A stretch of DNA of 64,000 nt from Streptomyces sp. NBC_00377 (GTDB taxonomy: Bacteria > Actinomycetota > Actinomycetes > Streptomycetales > Streptomycetaceae): contig NZ_CP107958.1 of NCBI RefSeq assembly GCF_036075115.1, forward strand, positions 4,774,001 to 4,838,000. Direction: 5' to 3'. Numbering within the stretch: position 1 is the first letter of the stretch; each line of letters begins with the position of its first letter. This document shows, one piece after another, positions 1-8,668 of the stretch. The notes beneath the pieces are model-generated. The model had not been told where the DNA came from. It ran no database searches and worked only from the letters and a program-made list of their open reading frames with translations. The position numbers and the translations under genes are program-made.

Positions 1-377
1 CCCGACTGCGCGGCGGCGTACCCGCACGCCACGAGGACGAACGGGACGAACCCGCGCACGAGGGTGAAGGACGCCACCGCGAGCCCGGTGGCGAGCGCCA
101 GCAGCACCGCCGTCCCGCGCGCCCCACGCCGGTCGGCCAGCCGCCCCAACGGCACCCCGGCCAGCGAACCGACGGCCCACCCGAGGGTGAGCCCGAGCCC
201 TACGCGCGCGGGCGCGAGACCGATCACCTGGGTGAAGTACAGGGCGGACGTCGTGTAGTACGCGCCGTCACCGACCGAGTTGCTCAACTGGGCCAGAGCG
301 AGCAGACCCTGCGGCGAGGTCCGCCGCGAGGGACTCTGCTGCGGGGGAGTCTTGCTCGGGGGAGTCTTCGTCGTCAT
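1..377 (-). CDS. MFS transporter, N-terminal part (runs off the window)
   Basis: This is the first 125 codons of a major facilitator superfamily exporter; the rest lies before base 1. ATG is at 377. After a Lys/Pro/Ser-rich cytoplasmic N-terminus come TM1 (LALAQLSNSVGDGAYYTTS) and TM2, then the loop GRLADRRGARG, which is the MFS motif A (GxLaDrxGrr) between TM2 and TM3. The family and topology are clear. The substrate cannot be inferred. It lies on the same strand as, and 379 bp downstream of, the MocR regulator gene. Confidence 0.85.
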   Translation of the reverse strand, partial: MTTKTPPSKTPPQQSPSRRTSPQGLLALAQLSNSVGDGAYYTTSALYFTQVIGLAPARVGLGLTLGWAVGSLAGVPLGRLADRRGARGTAVLLALATGLAVASFTLVRGFVPFVLVACGYAAAQS

Positions 378-755
378 AGGGACGACGCTAGGGACCCGGT
401 GGGCCTCCGGGCAGCACCACTCGGACCACCTTTCCTTGGCCCAATTCAGGCCGCCCGGCCGCCCCGACCTGACGGCCCGGACCGGGTGGCCCGGACCGGG
501 TGGCCCGACTTGACGGCCCCGACCGCCGCCCCGACCTGACGGCCCGGACCGGGTGGCCCGACCTGACGGCTCCGACCGCCGGCCCGACCTGACGGCCCGG
601 ACCGGCCGCTGTCCGAGGCCGCCGCTGACCGCCGCCGCCACAGCATCCCCCGCCACAGCAGCGTCCCCGCCGCCGCACCGGCCGTCGCCGGGGCACCGGC
701 CGCCGCGGCCGTCGGCCAGGGCACCGGCCGTCCACGTGCCGCCGACCAGGCCCCT
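378..755. other. Intergenic stretch with imperfect GC-rich repeats
   Basis: No gene is supported here. The main content is an imperfect direct-repeat block at about 460-620, built on the words GACCTGACGGCCCGGACCGG and CCGGGTGGCCCGA, each seen three or more times. The rest (620-755) is low-complexity GCC/CCG sequence. Open frames on both strands are compositional. Codon-like periodicity is inconsistent, and no ribosome binding site precedes any start. Confidence 0.6.
460..620. repeat. Imperfect direct-repeat array (CCGACCTGACGG units)
   Basis: The word CCGACCTGACGGC recurs at irregular 30-60 bp spacing with one T-for-C variant (GACTTGACGG). Between copies the words GGACCGGGTGGCCCG repeat. The array lies 3' of the MocR gene and upstream of the MFS start, so it could affect transcription, but nothing in it looks like a classical operator. 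Confidence 0.6.
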
Positions 756-2132
756 TCAGCCGCCGTCCAGCACCTTCACCAGCGCCTCCAGTGCCTCCGG
801 GTACATCCGTTCCCGGGGTGTGCCGTAGCCCACCACCAGCCCCTGCGCTCGGGTGTCCGGGCCCTCGGCGGGGTCGTGCCAGTGCTCGCCGAGGCGGCCC
901 ACCGCGAGCCCTTCGGCCTCCGCGCGCGCGTGCACCTCGGCCTCGTCGTCGACCTCCACCAGCGCGTGCAGCCCGGCCGCGATCCCGCGCACGCCCCTGC
1001 GTGTCCCGAGCCGGTCCAGGAGCAGGTCCCTGCGGCGGCGGTAGCGCAGCCGACACGCGCGTACATGACGGTCGTAGGCGTGGCTGCCGATCAGCTCCGC
1101 GAGCGCGAGCTGCCCGATGGACTCGGTGTGGTGGTCGCTGTGCAGCTTGGCGTCCGCGACGACGTCCACCAGCCGCGGCGGCAGGACCATCCAGCCGAGC
1201 CGCAGCGCGGGCCCGAGCGTCTTGGAGGCGGTGCCCAGATAGACGACCTGCCCCGGGGCCATTCCCTGGAGCGCGCCGACGGGCTGCCGGTCGTAGCGGA
1301 ACTCCCCGTCGTAGTCGTCCTCGACGATCAGCGCGTCACGCGCGCGTGCCCATTCCGTCAGCGCCCGTCGCCGGCCCGGGTGCAGTGTCACGCCGGTCGG
1401 GTACTGGTGCGCGGGCGTGACGACCACGGCTCCGGCGTCGCCCAGTTCACCGACGCGCACCCCGCGCTCGTCGACCCGCACCGGCGCCACGGTCCCGCCG
1501 TTGCGCCGTACGACCTCCCGGTGGAAGGGCAGCCCCGGGTCCTCCATCGCGATACCGGCGCCGCCCAGCACGCGCGTGAGGAGAGCGAGGCCCTGCACGT
1601 ACCCGGAGGTGATCACGATCCGTTCCGGCGGCGCGATGACGCCCCGCGCCCGCCCCAGGTACCCCGACAGCGCGGAGCGCAGTTCGATGCGGCCGCGCGG
1701 GTCGCCGTAGTCGTACGCCAGTGAGGGCGCCGTCGCGATGGCCCGGCGCAGCGCCCGCAGCCAGGCCGAGGCCGGGAACGCCCCGACGTCCGGGCTGCCG
1801 GGCCGCAGATCGAAACGTGGCTCACGCGTGCGTGCGGCGGCGCCCGGCGGTTCGGCGGCGAGGGACGGCAGGGCCGCCACCCGGGTGCCCGAACCCTGCT
1901 GCGCCGCGAGATAGCCCTCGGCGACGAGTTGGTCGTAGGCGGCCTTCACCGTGTTGCGCGAGATGCCGGTCTCGGCCGCGAGCCGCCGGGTGGCCGGCAG
2001 CCGGCTCCCGGGCGCCAGCCGCCCCTCCCGTACGGCGTCCCGCAGAGCCCGCTCCAGCCCGGCCCGCCGCCCCTCGGCGGCATCCGGCTCCAGATGCAGG
2101 TCGACGCCGACACCGGACCAGAAGTCGTTCAC
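756..2132 (-). CDS. MocR/PdxR-family GntR regulator with aminotransferase domain
   Basis: A 458-aa fusion of an N-terminal GntR winged helix (residues 12-80, PATRRLAAETGISRNTVKAAY recognition region) and a fold-type I aminotransferase domain (110-455). K304 in TASKTLGPALRLGW is the expected PLP-linking lysine. EDDYDGEFRYDRQP and YDYGDPRG are family cofactor-pocket segments. The start is GTG at 2132 behind AGGGGGACTGC. MocR proteins use bound PLP or its amino-acid adducts as an effector and usually control neighbouring genes. The exporter downstream on the same strand is a possible target, but this is inference. PdxR itself normally controls pdxST, which is not seen here. Confidence 0.9.
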   Translation of the reverse strand: MNDFWSGVGVDLHLEPDAAEGRRAGLERALRDAVREGRLAPGSRLPATRRLAAETGISRNTVKAAYDQLVAEGYLAAQQGSGTRVAALPSLAAEPPGAAARTREPRFDLRPGSPDVGAFPASAWLRALRRAIATAPSLAYDYGDPRGRIELRSALSGYLGRARGVIAPPERIVITSGYVQGLALLTRVLGGAGIAMEDPGLPFHREVVRRNGGTVAPVRVDERGVRVGELGDAGAVVVTPAHQYPTGVTLHPGRRRALTEWARARDALIVEDDYDGEFRYDRQPVGALQGMAPGQVVYLGTASKTLGPALRLGWMVLPPRLVDVVADAKLHSDHHTESIGQLALAELIGSHAYDRHVRACRLRYRRRRDLLLDRLGTRRGVRGIAAGLHALVEVDDEAEVHARAEAEGLAVGRLGEHWHDPAEGPDTRAQGLVVGYGTPRERMYPEALEALVKVLDGG

Positions 2133-2204
2133 GCAGTCCCCCTAGGCAGAAGTCCCCCGGACGGCCGTCACACCGGGCCCGAGCGCACAGGCCCCTCGGA
2201 CAGG

Positions 2205-2239
2205 TCGATGGCCGGGTACCACCGGTACCCGGCCATCGA
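2205..2239 (-). terminator. Perfect 16-bp hairpin after the aminopeptidase gene
   Basis: TCGATGGCCGGGTACC at 2205-2220 pairs perfectly with 2224-2239 across a 3-base loop, starting 10 bases past the stop codon of the aminopeptidase gene. There is no U tract, as is common for Streptomyces terminators. Confidence 0.85.
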
Positions 2240-2248
2240 TCGGCGATG

Positions 2249-3736
2249 TCAGCCCTTGAGCGAGGTCATCCAGGCCTCGACCTCGTCGGAGCGGCGCGGC
2301 AGCCCGTCCGACAGGTTCCGGTTGCCGTCCTGGGTGACGAGGATGTCGTCCTCGATCCTGACGCCGATCCCCCGGTACTCCTCGGGCACCGTCAGGTCGT
2401 CGGCCTGGAAGTACAGCCCGGGCTCGACCGTGAGCACCATGCCCGGCTCCAGCGTCCCGTCGACGTAGGACTCCACGCGCGCGGCGGCGCAGTCGTGGAC
2501 GTCCATGCCGAGCATGTGACCGGTGCCGTGCAGCGTCCAGCGGCGCTGGAGGCCGAGCTCCAGGACCCGCTCGACCGGGCCCTCGACCAGACCCCACTCG
2601 ACGAGCCGCGCGGCCAGCACGCGCTGTGCGGCGTCGTGGAAGTCGCGGTACTTGGCGCCCGGCCTGACGGCCTCGATACCGGCCTCCTGGGCCTCGTACA
2701 CGGCGTCGTAGATCTTCTTCTGGATCTCGCTGAAGCGGCCGTCGACGGGCAGGGTTCGGGTGACGTCGGCGGTGTAGTACGTGTGCGTCTCCACGCCCGC
2801 GTCCAGCAGCAGCAGGTCGCCGGAGCGGACCGGGCCGTCGTTGCGGACCCAGTGCAGTGTGCAGGCGTGCGGCCCGGCGGCGGCGATGGTGCCGTAGCCG
2901 ACGTCGTTGCCTTCCACCCGCGCGCGGAGGAAGAACGTGCCCTCGATGTAGCGCTCGCTGGTCGCCTCGGCCCGGTCGAGGACCTTCACGACGTCCTCGA
3001 AGCCGCGGACCGTGGAGTCGACGGCCTTCTGGAGCTCGCCGATCTCGAAGTCGTCCTTGATCAGCCGGGCCTCGGAGAGGAAGACGCGCAGTTCGGCGTC
3101 GCGTTCCGCGGTGACCTTGTCGGTCAGGGCCGCCTCGATACCGGCGTCATGGCCGCGCACGACCCGTACCGGGCCGCTCGCCTCGCGCAGCCTGTCCGCC
3201 AGCTCGCGCACGTCGGAGGCGGGGATGCCGTACAGCTGCTGCGCCTCGGTGAGCGAGTGCCGGCGGCCGACCCACAGCTCGCCCTGACCCGACAGCCAGA
3301 ACTCGCCGTTCTCGCGGTCGGAGCGCGGCAGCAGGTAGATCGTCGCCTTGTGGCCGTCGGCCTCGGGCTCCAGGACGAGGACGCCGTCCTCCGTCTGGTT
3401 GCCGGTGAGGTACGCGTACTCGACGGAGGCGCGGAAGGCGTACTCGGTGTCGTTCGAGCGGGTCTTCAGGTTGCCCGCGGGGATCACCAGGCGCTCGCCC
3501 GGGAAGCGCGCGGAGAGCGCGGCGCGGCGGGCGGCGGTCTCCGCGGCCTGGGCGATCGGCTCCAGGTCACGCAGCTCCGTGTCCGCCCAGCCGGACTTCA
3601 TGCTCTCGGCCAGCTCGTCGGACACGCCCGGGTACAGGCCGTTCTTCCGCTGCTTGAGGGGCTCCTCGGACTCTGTCTCCGGGCCCGCTGCGGTGGCAGC
3701 GTCATCCGGCACAGCCGGGGTGAGCTCGTCGGCCAC
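2249..3736 (-). CDS. pepP: Xaa-Pro aminopeptidase (aminopeptidase P, M24B)
   Basis: A 495-aa cytosolic metallopeptidase that removes N-terminal residues preceding proline. The N-terminal creatinase-like domain is followed by the pita-bread domain with the expected dinuclear-metal ligands in order: LLLDAGVE (Asp), YTADVTRT (Asp), HGTGHMLGMDVHD (His), TVEPGLY (Glu) and VRIEDD (Glu). AGGAGG directly abuts an ATG at 3742, too close to use. The GTG at 3736 is 6 bases from it, so I place the start there (MADEL...). The gene stands alone and ends in a strong hairpin. Streptomyces commonly carry two PepP paralogs; which this is cannot be told here. Confidence 0.93.
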   Translation of the reverse strand: MADELTPAVPDDAATAAGPETESEEPLKQRKNGLYPGVSDELAESMKSGWADTELRDLEPIAQAAETAARRAALSARFPGERLVIPAGNLKTRSNDTEYAFRASVEYAYLTGNQTEDGVLVLEPEADGHKATIYLLPRSDRENGEFWLSGQGELWVGRRHSLTEAQQLYGIPASDVRELADRLREASGPVRVVRGHDAGIEAALTDKVTAERDAELRVFLSEARLIKDDFEIGELQKAVDSTVRGFEDVVKVLDRAEATSERYIEGTFFLRARVEGNDVGYGTIAAAGPHACTLHWVRNDGPVRSGDLLLLDAGVETHTYYTADVTRTLPVDGRFSEIQKKIYDAVYEAQEAGIEAVRPGAKYRDFHDAAQRVLAARLVEWGLVEGPVERVLELGLQRRWTLHGTGHMLGMDVHDCAAARVESYVDGTLEPGMVLTVEPGLYFQADDLTVPEEYRGIGVRIEDDILVTQDGNRNLSDGLPRRSDEVEAWMTSLKG

Positions 3737-3834
3737 GGTCATCCTCCTAGATATGGCACTGGACCCCCTCCATCGTACGGTCGTACGTAAGGGGGTCCGG
3801 AGCCGAAGGACCTGTCACGGCTTGTTATGGCCGC

Positions 3835-5403
3835 TCACTCGAAGCGGGCCGCCAGCAGCACCACGTCCTCGTCGCTGTCCCGTTCGTCCGCTCCGTCCGG
3901 CAGGAGCGTGCGCAGCACGTGGTCGGCGATCGCCCCGGGGTCGTGCCGCAGGGGTCTGGGGACCCCGGCCGCGGCCGCGTGCAGCCGGGCGAAGGCGCGG
4001 TCGGCGGGGTCGCCGGTGCGGTGCAGCAGGCCGTCGGTGTAGAGCAGAACCGTCTCGCCGGGCTCGGCTTCCACCTCGACGCTCGGCGCCTCCCAGCACG
4101 CCAGCATGCCCAGCGGGGCGGAGACGGTGGTCTCGACGAACTCCGTGCGCCGCTCACCGACCAGCAGCGGCGGGCAGTGCCCGGCGCCGGCCAGGGTGAT
4201 CTTGCGCAGGGCGGGCTCGCAGTACGCGAACAGGGCGGTGGCGGACCGCGCGGGCTCGGTGAGCCGCAGCAGCAGTTCCAGGTCGGACAGGACCGCGACG
4301 GGGTCCTCGCCCTCCATCACGGCGTACGCCCGCAAGGAGGCGCGCAGCCGGCCCATCGCGGCGACCGCGCTCGGCCCGGACCCGGTGACGGACCCGACGG
4401 CGAGCCCCAGGGCTGCGTCCGGCAGTGGCAGCGCGTCGTACCAGTCGCCGCCTCCGCGCGGCCCGGTCCGGTGCCGGGCGGTGAGCTGGACGCCGGGCAC
4501 GCGCGGCAGGCGGGAGGGGAGCAGCTCCTCGGTCATCGTCTTCATGCACGCGCGTGTGCGTTCGATCTCCAGCAGCCGGGCCAGGTGCTCGGCTGCGTAC
4601 CGGACGTACAGGCCGACCAGGTGGCGCCGGCGCTCACCCGGTTCGGCGGGTTCGTCGTAGAGCCACACGGCCGCGCCCAGGCGGCCCGGAGCGCCGTCCG
4701 CCTTCAGGGGCAGCGCGTAGCTGGCGGCGTAGCCCAGACGGGCGGCCACCTCCCGGTGGCGGGGGTCCAGGCCGTCCTCCGCGAACAGGTCGGGCTCGGC
4801 GATCTCCCCCTCGCCGCCGGGCAGCCCTTCGAGGATGCGGCCGTACGAGAGGGCGCTGCGCGGCACGGTCTCGATGTGCCCGAGGTCGGCGCGGCCGAGG
4901 CCCAGGCCGATCATGGTGTCCGGTCCGAGCCGGTCGGAGGGTTCGAGGACGACGAGACCGCGCCGGGCCCCCACGAGGGCGGACCCGGCGCGCAGCAGCT
5001 CCTGGAGGGCGTCCGGCAGTGTGTCCGTGCGGGTCAGGCGTTCGGTGAGTTCGTGCAGGGTGGTGAGGTCGGAGACCCAGCCGGCGAGCCGGTCGGTCAG
5101 CAGGGCTCCGGGGCCGGAGGAGGCCGCAGGAACCGCCGGGGCGCCCGGGGATACGGGCGCGGGCGCGACAGTGTGTGCGGGCGAGGGAACCGTTGAATCG
5201 ATTCCAGCCACTTTCGGAGGGTGAGGGGCGTTCATGGCGTCCGGCTCTCGGACCGGAGCGTATTGCTCAAAAGCATCGCAAACCCCCATGTCATTCTGCG
5301 CCGCTAGCGGTGTCTCCACATGTACACGCACTCGTGAGGGGATGTCCAGCATTGTCCTGTTGGGATTGCTGGTGTCCGTGGGGTCTTTGGGAGAATCGGG
5401 CAT
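3835..5403 (-). CDS. GAF-PP2C (RsbU/SpoIIE-type) phosphatase, one metal ligand substituted
   Basis: A 522-aa protein with a Pro/Ala-rich N-terminus (1-100), a GAF-like sensor region (105-285) and a C-terminal PPM/SpoIIE phosphatase domain. The phosphatase keeps GGGDWYD (D320), AGHCPP, LLYTDGLLHRTGD and a final DEDVVLLAA. The normal G-D-V-x-G-x-G metal motif reads GSVTGSG, so the aspartate is S338. Such proteins usually dephosphorylate anti-anti-sigma factors in partner-switching control. The substitution makes weak or lost activity plausible. The ATG at 5403 follows AAGGGAGCCGGAAGAACC; the frame stays open upstream to 5601, but that start has no support. Confidence 0.85.
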   Translation of the reverse strand: MPDSPKDPTDTSNPNRTMLDIPSRVRVHVETPLAAQNDMGVCDAFEQYAPVREPDAMNAPHPPKVAGIDSTVPSPAHTVAPAPVSPGAPAVPAASSGPGALLTDRLAGWVSDLTTLHELTERLTRTDTLPDALQELLRAGSALVGARRGLVVLEPSDRLGPDTMIGLGLGRADLGHIETVPRSALSYGRILEGLPGGEGEIAEPDLFAEDGLDPRHREVAARLGYAASYALPLKADGAPGRLGAAVWLYDEPAEPGERRRHLVGLYVRYAAEHLARLLEIERTRACMKTMTEELLPSRLPRVPGVQLTARHRTGPRGGGDWYDALPLPDAALGLAVGSVTGSGPSAVAAMGRLRASLRAYAVMEGEDPVAVLSDLELLLRLTEPARSATALFAYCEPALRKITLAGAGHCPPLLVGERRTEFVETTVSAPLGMLACWEAPSVEVEAEPGETVLLYTDGLLHRTGDPADRAFARLHAAAAGVPRPLRHDPGAIADHVLRTLLPDGADERDSDEDVVLLAARFE

Positions 5404-5876
5404 GGTTCTTCCGGCTCCCTTGCGGAATTGTAAACTTGGCTTAAAACTGCCTCGGGTAACGGGTGATTGCGGTCGACTGGGCTTGCTCCACGGAGCGTCA
5501 CAACGGTCGTGATGGGTACGTACTCGGTAAGGGCCAGGGGTCGTCGGGAGCTCGTAGGGAGCCTCCCGGAACCTGGTGACCGGCCCGGGCGTCATAGTCA
5601 TCGACGACCGTGCCCCATCCTCCCGTGGCGGAGGCGAAGAGAAATACGTGCGACGTTAAACGCCAGACTTCGCCACCCCACGCCACGCCCAGGCATTAGA
5701 TGGACGCAAGTCGGACGGAGCGGCCGCGGAAGCGACCACCGCTCGACCCTGACGGGTTCCCCTTGTCTCGTACAGGGGTGTGCTGCGCCATCAGGTACGC
5801 ACAGTGAAGTGATCTACACATGATGTGATGTGGCCCACGGTGTTGCCAGCGGTGCAACGGAAAGGAACGAGCGCTC
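5404..5876. other. Divergent promoter region
   Basis: 473 bp between two divergent genes. Relatively AT-rich words (TTTACAATT at about 5426-5434 on the + strand complement, and ATGATGTGATGTGG near 5820-5833) are the likely promoter regions of the phosphatase and the Prim-Pol-like gene. No confident -35/-10 pair, RNA gene or coding frame is seen. Confidence 0.5.
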
Positions 5877-6542
5877 ATGCGCGAGATCCTCGGAAAGCGA
5901 CGCAGGCTCCTGTCCCAGTCCAGCGACAGAGGACCTGAGTTGATCGACTCGGCCCTGACCTTCGCGACGGAATGGCAGTGGCCCGTCCTCCCGGGCGTGA
6001 CGGCGGACCCGCAGGGGCGTTCCCGCTGCGGCTGTCCCGACCCGGAGTGCACGGTCCCCGGTGCTCACCCCTTCGACCCCGGCCTTCTCGCGGCCACCAC
6101 CGAGGCGCGCATGGTGCGCTGGTGGTGGACCAACCGGCCGGCCGCACCGATCATCCTGGCCACCGGGGGAACGGCCCCCTGCGCGGTCAGCCTCCCCGCC
6201 CTTGCGGCCTCGCGGGCACTCGTGGCGCTCGACCGGCAGGGCATCCGCCTCGGCCCGGTCGTCGCCTCGCCCACGCGCTGGTCGTTCCTCGTCCGGCCGT
6301 ACACGATGGAGCAGCTGGGTGAGCTGCTCTACGCCAAGGATTTCGTGCCCGGCTCCCTGCGCTTCCACGGCGAGGGCGGCTACATCGCCCTGCCCCCGTC
6401 GGAGACGGGCGGCGGCGACATCCGGTGGGAGCGCGCGCCACTGCCCGGTTCGGCCTCCCCCTGGGTGCCCGACGTCGAGGCCGTGGTGGACGCCGTCGTG
6501 GACGCCCTCACTCGTACGGGTGTGAGCGCGCCCGAGTTGTAG
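5877..6542 (+). CDS. Prim-Pol-like protein lacking the catalytic acids
   Basis: A 221-aa protein of the actinobacterial 'bifunctional DNA primase/polymerase' family (AEP fold). Family marks are the early hydrophobic helix (LTFATEWQWPVLPG), a Cys-rich CGCPDPECTVPGAHP loop, WWWTNRPAAPIILATG and the late GEGGYIALPPS segment. Where active members carry a D-x-D pair, this one reads CAVSLPALA, so catalysis is doubtful. The intact relative at 16562-17491 shows GVDLDTK at that place. ATG follows GGAAAGGAACG. The gene is monocistronic or leads the next gene 56 bp on. A structural or nucleotide-binding role is possible; the function is unknown. Confidence 0.8.
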   Translation: MREILGKRRRLLSQSSDRGPELIDSALTFATEWQWPVLPGVTADPQGRSRCGCPDPECTVPGAHPFDPGLLAATTEARMVRWWWTNRPAAPIILATGGTAPCAVSLPALAASRALVALDRQGIRLGPVVASPTRWSFLVRPYTMEQLGELLYAKDFVPGSLRFHGEGGYIALPPSETGGGDIRWERAPLPGSASPWVPDVEAVVDAVVDALTRTGVSAPEL

Positions 6543-6598
6543 GGGTGTCGGGCGCGCGCCGGACGGGACACCGGCGTTCGCCCTCTATCTTCCGCTAC

Positions 6599-7174
6599 AT
6601 GAACCTTCGTCTCCTCGCCCTCGGGGGCGCCGTGGCCGGCGCGATCGCGCTGCCTCTGGCCATGGCGTCCGCGGGGCCGGTCGGCGACGAAGGGCGGGTT
6701 GCCGGCGAGGCCGTCGCGCGCGCGGCCGTCGAGGCGGCCGGTACGCGGGCCGCCGCCGACGGCGCGGATCCCAAGGCGCCGCCGGCCGAAGCCTCCCGGT
6801 CCCCGCTGCTGCTCGGCCTGGGGCTGGCCACCGCCGCCCGGTGCGGTCCCGAACTCTCCTCCCCGGACGGCGTGGAGGCACAGACCTGCGTGCTGTCCCA
6901 GGGCGAGGACACCTGGGCGCGCACTTACTACCGCAACGCCACCGGGCGCGCCCTGGAGGCCTTCCTGAGCCTCATGGGGCCCGAGGGGCGCACCGTGCGG
7001 ACGCGCTGCGCCGTGAGCGCCGAGGACGAGCCGGAATCCTGTGAGACACCCCGTGAACGGACCCGTGGGGACCGGGCGGCCTACACCGCCGTCACGGAAT
7101 TCGCCCGAGAGGCCGGCGACGGCCCCCTGCTGTTGCGTTCCGGAAGCAACTCCCGTACGGACACGGGCAGTTGA
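6599..7174 (+). CDS. Secreted hypothetical protein
   Basis: A 191-aa protein with an N-terminal hydrophobic segment (MNLRLLALGGAVAGAIALPLAMASA) that fits a Sec signal peptide cleaved after about residue 25. An Ala-rich stretch follows, then a C-terminal globular part with paired cysteines (ARCGPELS, QTCVLSQ, TRCAVSA, ESCETP). I do not recognise a family. The ATG at 6599 was chosen because it starts the signal peptide exactly; the frame is open upstream to 6425 over the previous gene. It ends before two tandem hairpins. Confidence 0.7.
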   Translation: MNLRLLALGGAVAGAIALPLAMASAGPVGDEGRVAGEAVARAAVEAAGTRAAADGADPKAPPAEASRSPLLLGLGLATAARCGPELSSPDGVEAQTCVLSQGEDTWARTYYRNATGRALEAFLSLMGPEGRTVRTRCAVSAEDEPESCETPRERTRGDRAAYTAVTEFAREAGDGPLLLRSGSNSRTDTGS

Positions 7175-7215
7175 AACGCGACCGCAAAGTGTGAACGCGG
7201 CTGGACACGTAAATA

Positions 7216-7253
7216 CCCGGTTGCTGGCGACGGGGGATGCACCAGCAACCGGG
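7216..7253 (+). terminator. 12-bp perfect hairpin
   Basis: CCCGGTTGCTGG (7216-7227) pairs with CCAGCAACCGGG (7242-7253) over a 14-base loop, 42 bases after the stop of the upstream secreted-protein gene. It is the first of two tandem hairpins. Confidence 0.75.
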
Positions 7254-7266
7254 CTACTCGAACGGT

Positions 7267-7306
7267 AACAAGAGATCTGCCTCAAGCAAATTCGATCTCT
7301 TGTTTT
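7267..7306 (+). terminator. Rho-independent terminator with T run
   Basis: AACAAGAGATC (7267-7277) pairs with GATCTCTTGTT (7294-7304) and runs into TTTTC. It is AT-rich for this genome and is the only clear classical terminator in the first 30 kb. Confidence 0.85.
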
Positions 7307-7401
7307 CATCGGTATTCCGGACACCGGCGGAACAGCGCCTCTGGCGCCGACTCACCTTGCGCGGACGGCAGTTGTGAGGGGTGTCACGTCCTCCGTCAGG
7401 T

Positions 7402-7435
7402 CCGGCGTTACTGACCAGCCGGTCAGTAACGCCGG
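7402..7435 (-). terminator. 15-bp perfect hairpin after the SEC-C gene
   Basis: CCGGCGTTACTGACC (7402-7416) and its exact complement (7421-7435) flank a 4-base loop, 17 bases past the stop at 7452 on the minus strand. Together with the hairpins at 7216 and 7267 it closes a convergent gene pair. Confidence 0.85.
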
Positions 7436-7451
7436 TTTCCGGCCCGGTGCG

Positions 7452-8417
7452 TCAGCTGAGTGTGACCTGTCGGTTGGTCAGTCCGCCCCGCGCACGACGC
7501 TCGTCGGCGGTCAGCGGCGCGTCCGAGGCCAGGGCGGTGGCGAGCCGCTCGGCGAACTCGGTGGCCGGCTTCTCGATGTCGTCCGCGGTGATCGCGCTCG
7601 GCAGGTCCCAGACCGGCACCGTCAGGCCGTGCGCCCGGAAGGAGCCCACCAGGCGCGTGCCCTCCCCGAGGCTGGAACGGCCGGCGGCGTGCAGCCGCGC
7701 GAGGGCGTCCAGAAGCTGTTCCTCCGGGTGCGGCATGACCCAGCGCAGGTGGTTCTTGTCCGGCGTCTCGCACCAGTACGCGGCATCCACGCCGGTCAGC
7801 TTCACGGTCGGGATCGCCGCGGCGTTCGCCCGCTCGAGAGAGGCGGCCACCTCCGGCGCGGCGTTCTCCGGATCCGGCACCCAGAACTCGAAGCCGCTGT
7901 GCACAACTGGCTCGAACGCGCCTTCGGCATCGAGCAGATCCTGCATCCGCGGACCGTCGGCCGGGGCACGGCGCGCCTGCACCGGAGTACCGGGGTCCGC
8001 CTCCAGGGCCCGCCGCAGGGTGTCGGCCAGGTCGCGGCTGATGTCGCCCGACGGCGTGTCGTTCTGCAGGCCGAGCAGTACCGAGCCGTCGTCGCGGCGC
8101 AGGGCGGGCCAGGCCATCGGCAACACCGTGGCGAGGGTGACCGAGGGGACGCCCTCGGGCAGACCGTCCTTCAGCGTCAGCTCGACCGTGGCGGCCGGCA
8201 CCAGCTCGCGCAGCGCCACCCAGTCGCCTTCACCCGGCAGGCCCTCGAACGGCCGCTGCACCAGCTCGGTCACGGCATGCGCGGCGGCCCGGCCATGACA
8301 GGCCTTGTAGCGGCGGCCGCTGCCGCACGGGCAGGGCTCACGCGCGCCGACGACCGGGATCTCCGCGTCGGTGAGCTGCGGCCGCTTGGCCTTCGTCTGG
8401 GGTCGCTTCTTGGCCAC
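7452..8417 (-). CDS. DUF5926-type protein with SEC-C zinc motif
   Basis: A 321-aa actinobacterial conserved protein. Near the N-terminus it has the SEC-C signature CPCGSGRRYKACHG (C29, C31, C40, H41), a small zinc-binding motif known from the SecA C-terminus. A Lys/Arg-rich start (MAKKRPQTKAKRPQ) precedes it. The remainder matches what is annotated as DUF5926, a family without known function. The start is GTG at 8417 with GGGAGACACCCA upstream. The frame stays open upstream through unrelated sequence, so longer starts are not credible. Confidence 0.85.
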   Translation of the reverse strand: MAKKRPQTKAKRPQLTDAEIPVVGAREPCPCGSGRRYKACHGRAAAHAVTELVQRPFEGLPGEGDWVALRELVPAATVELTLKDGLPEGVPSVTLATVLPMAWPALRRDDGSVLLGLQNDTPSGDISRDLADTLRRALEADPGTPVQARRAPADGPRMQDLLDAEGAFEPVVHSGFEFWVPDPENAAPEVAASLERANAAAIPTVKLTGVDAAYWCETPDKNHLRWVMPHPEEQLLDALARLHAAGRSSLGEGTRLVGSFRAHGLTVPVWDLPSAITADDIEKPATEFAERLATALASDAPLTADERRARGGLTNRQVTLS

Positions 8418-8668
8418 TGGGTGTCTCCCGGGTACGGCTCGTCTGGTACGGCGCGAGCCTAGCCGTTCCCACGCTCCGTGACCGGAACCTGTGGACAACG
8501 CGGGAGTGGTGGACGGCGGGAACGGCGACGGCCGGGAAGGGTGAGCGAGACGTCTCCTGCTGCCCTTGTCCCTTCCGGCCCCCGGCTGTCCTCGTCGCTC
8601 CGGTCCGCCCAGGGCCTGTCGTTCGGATGGCACCGTGAGCCAGGCCGACCTGATCCAGACGACAGGCT

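Noticed and set aside
8490..8500. TGTGGACAA, an exact DnaA-box complement
   Set aside because: A single copy with no cluster; no origin is indicated here.
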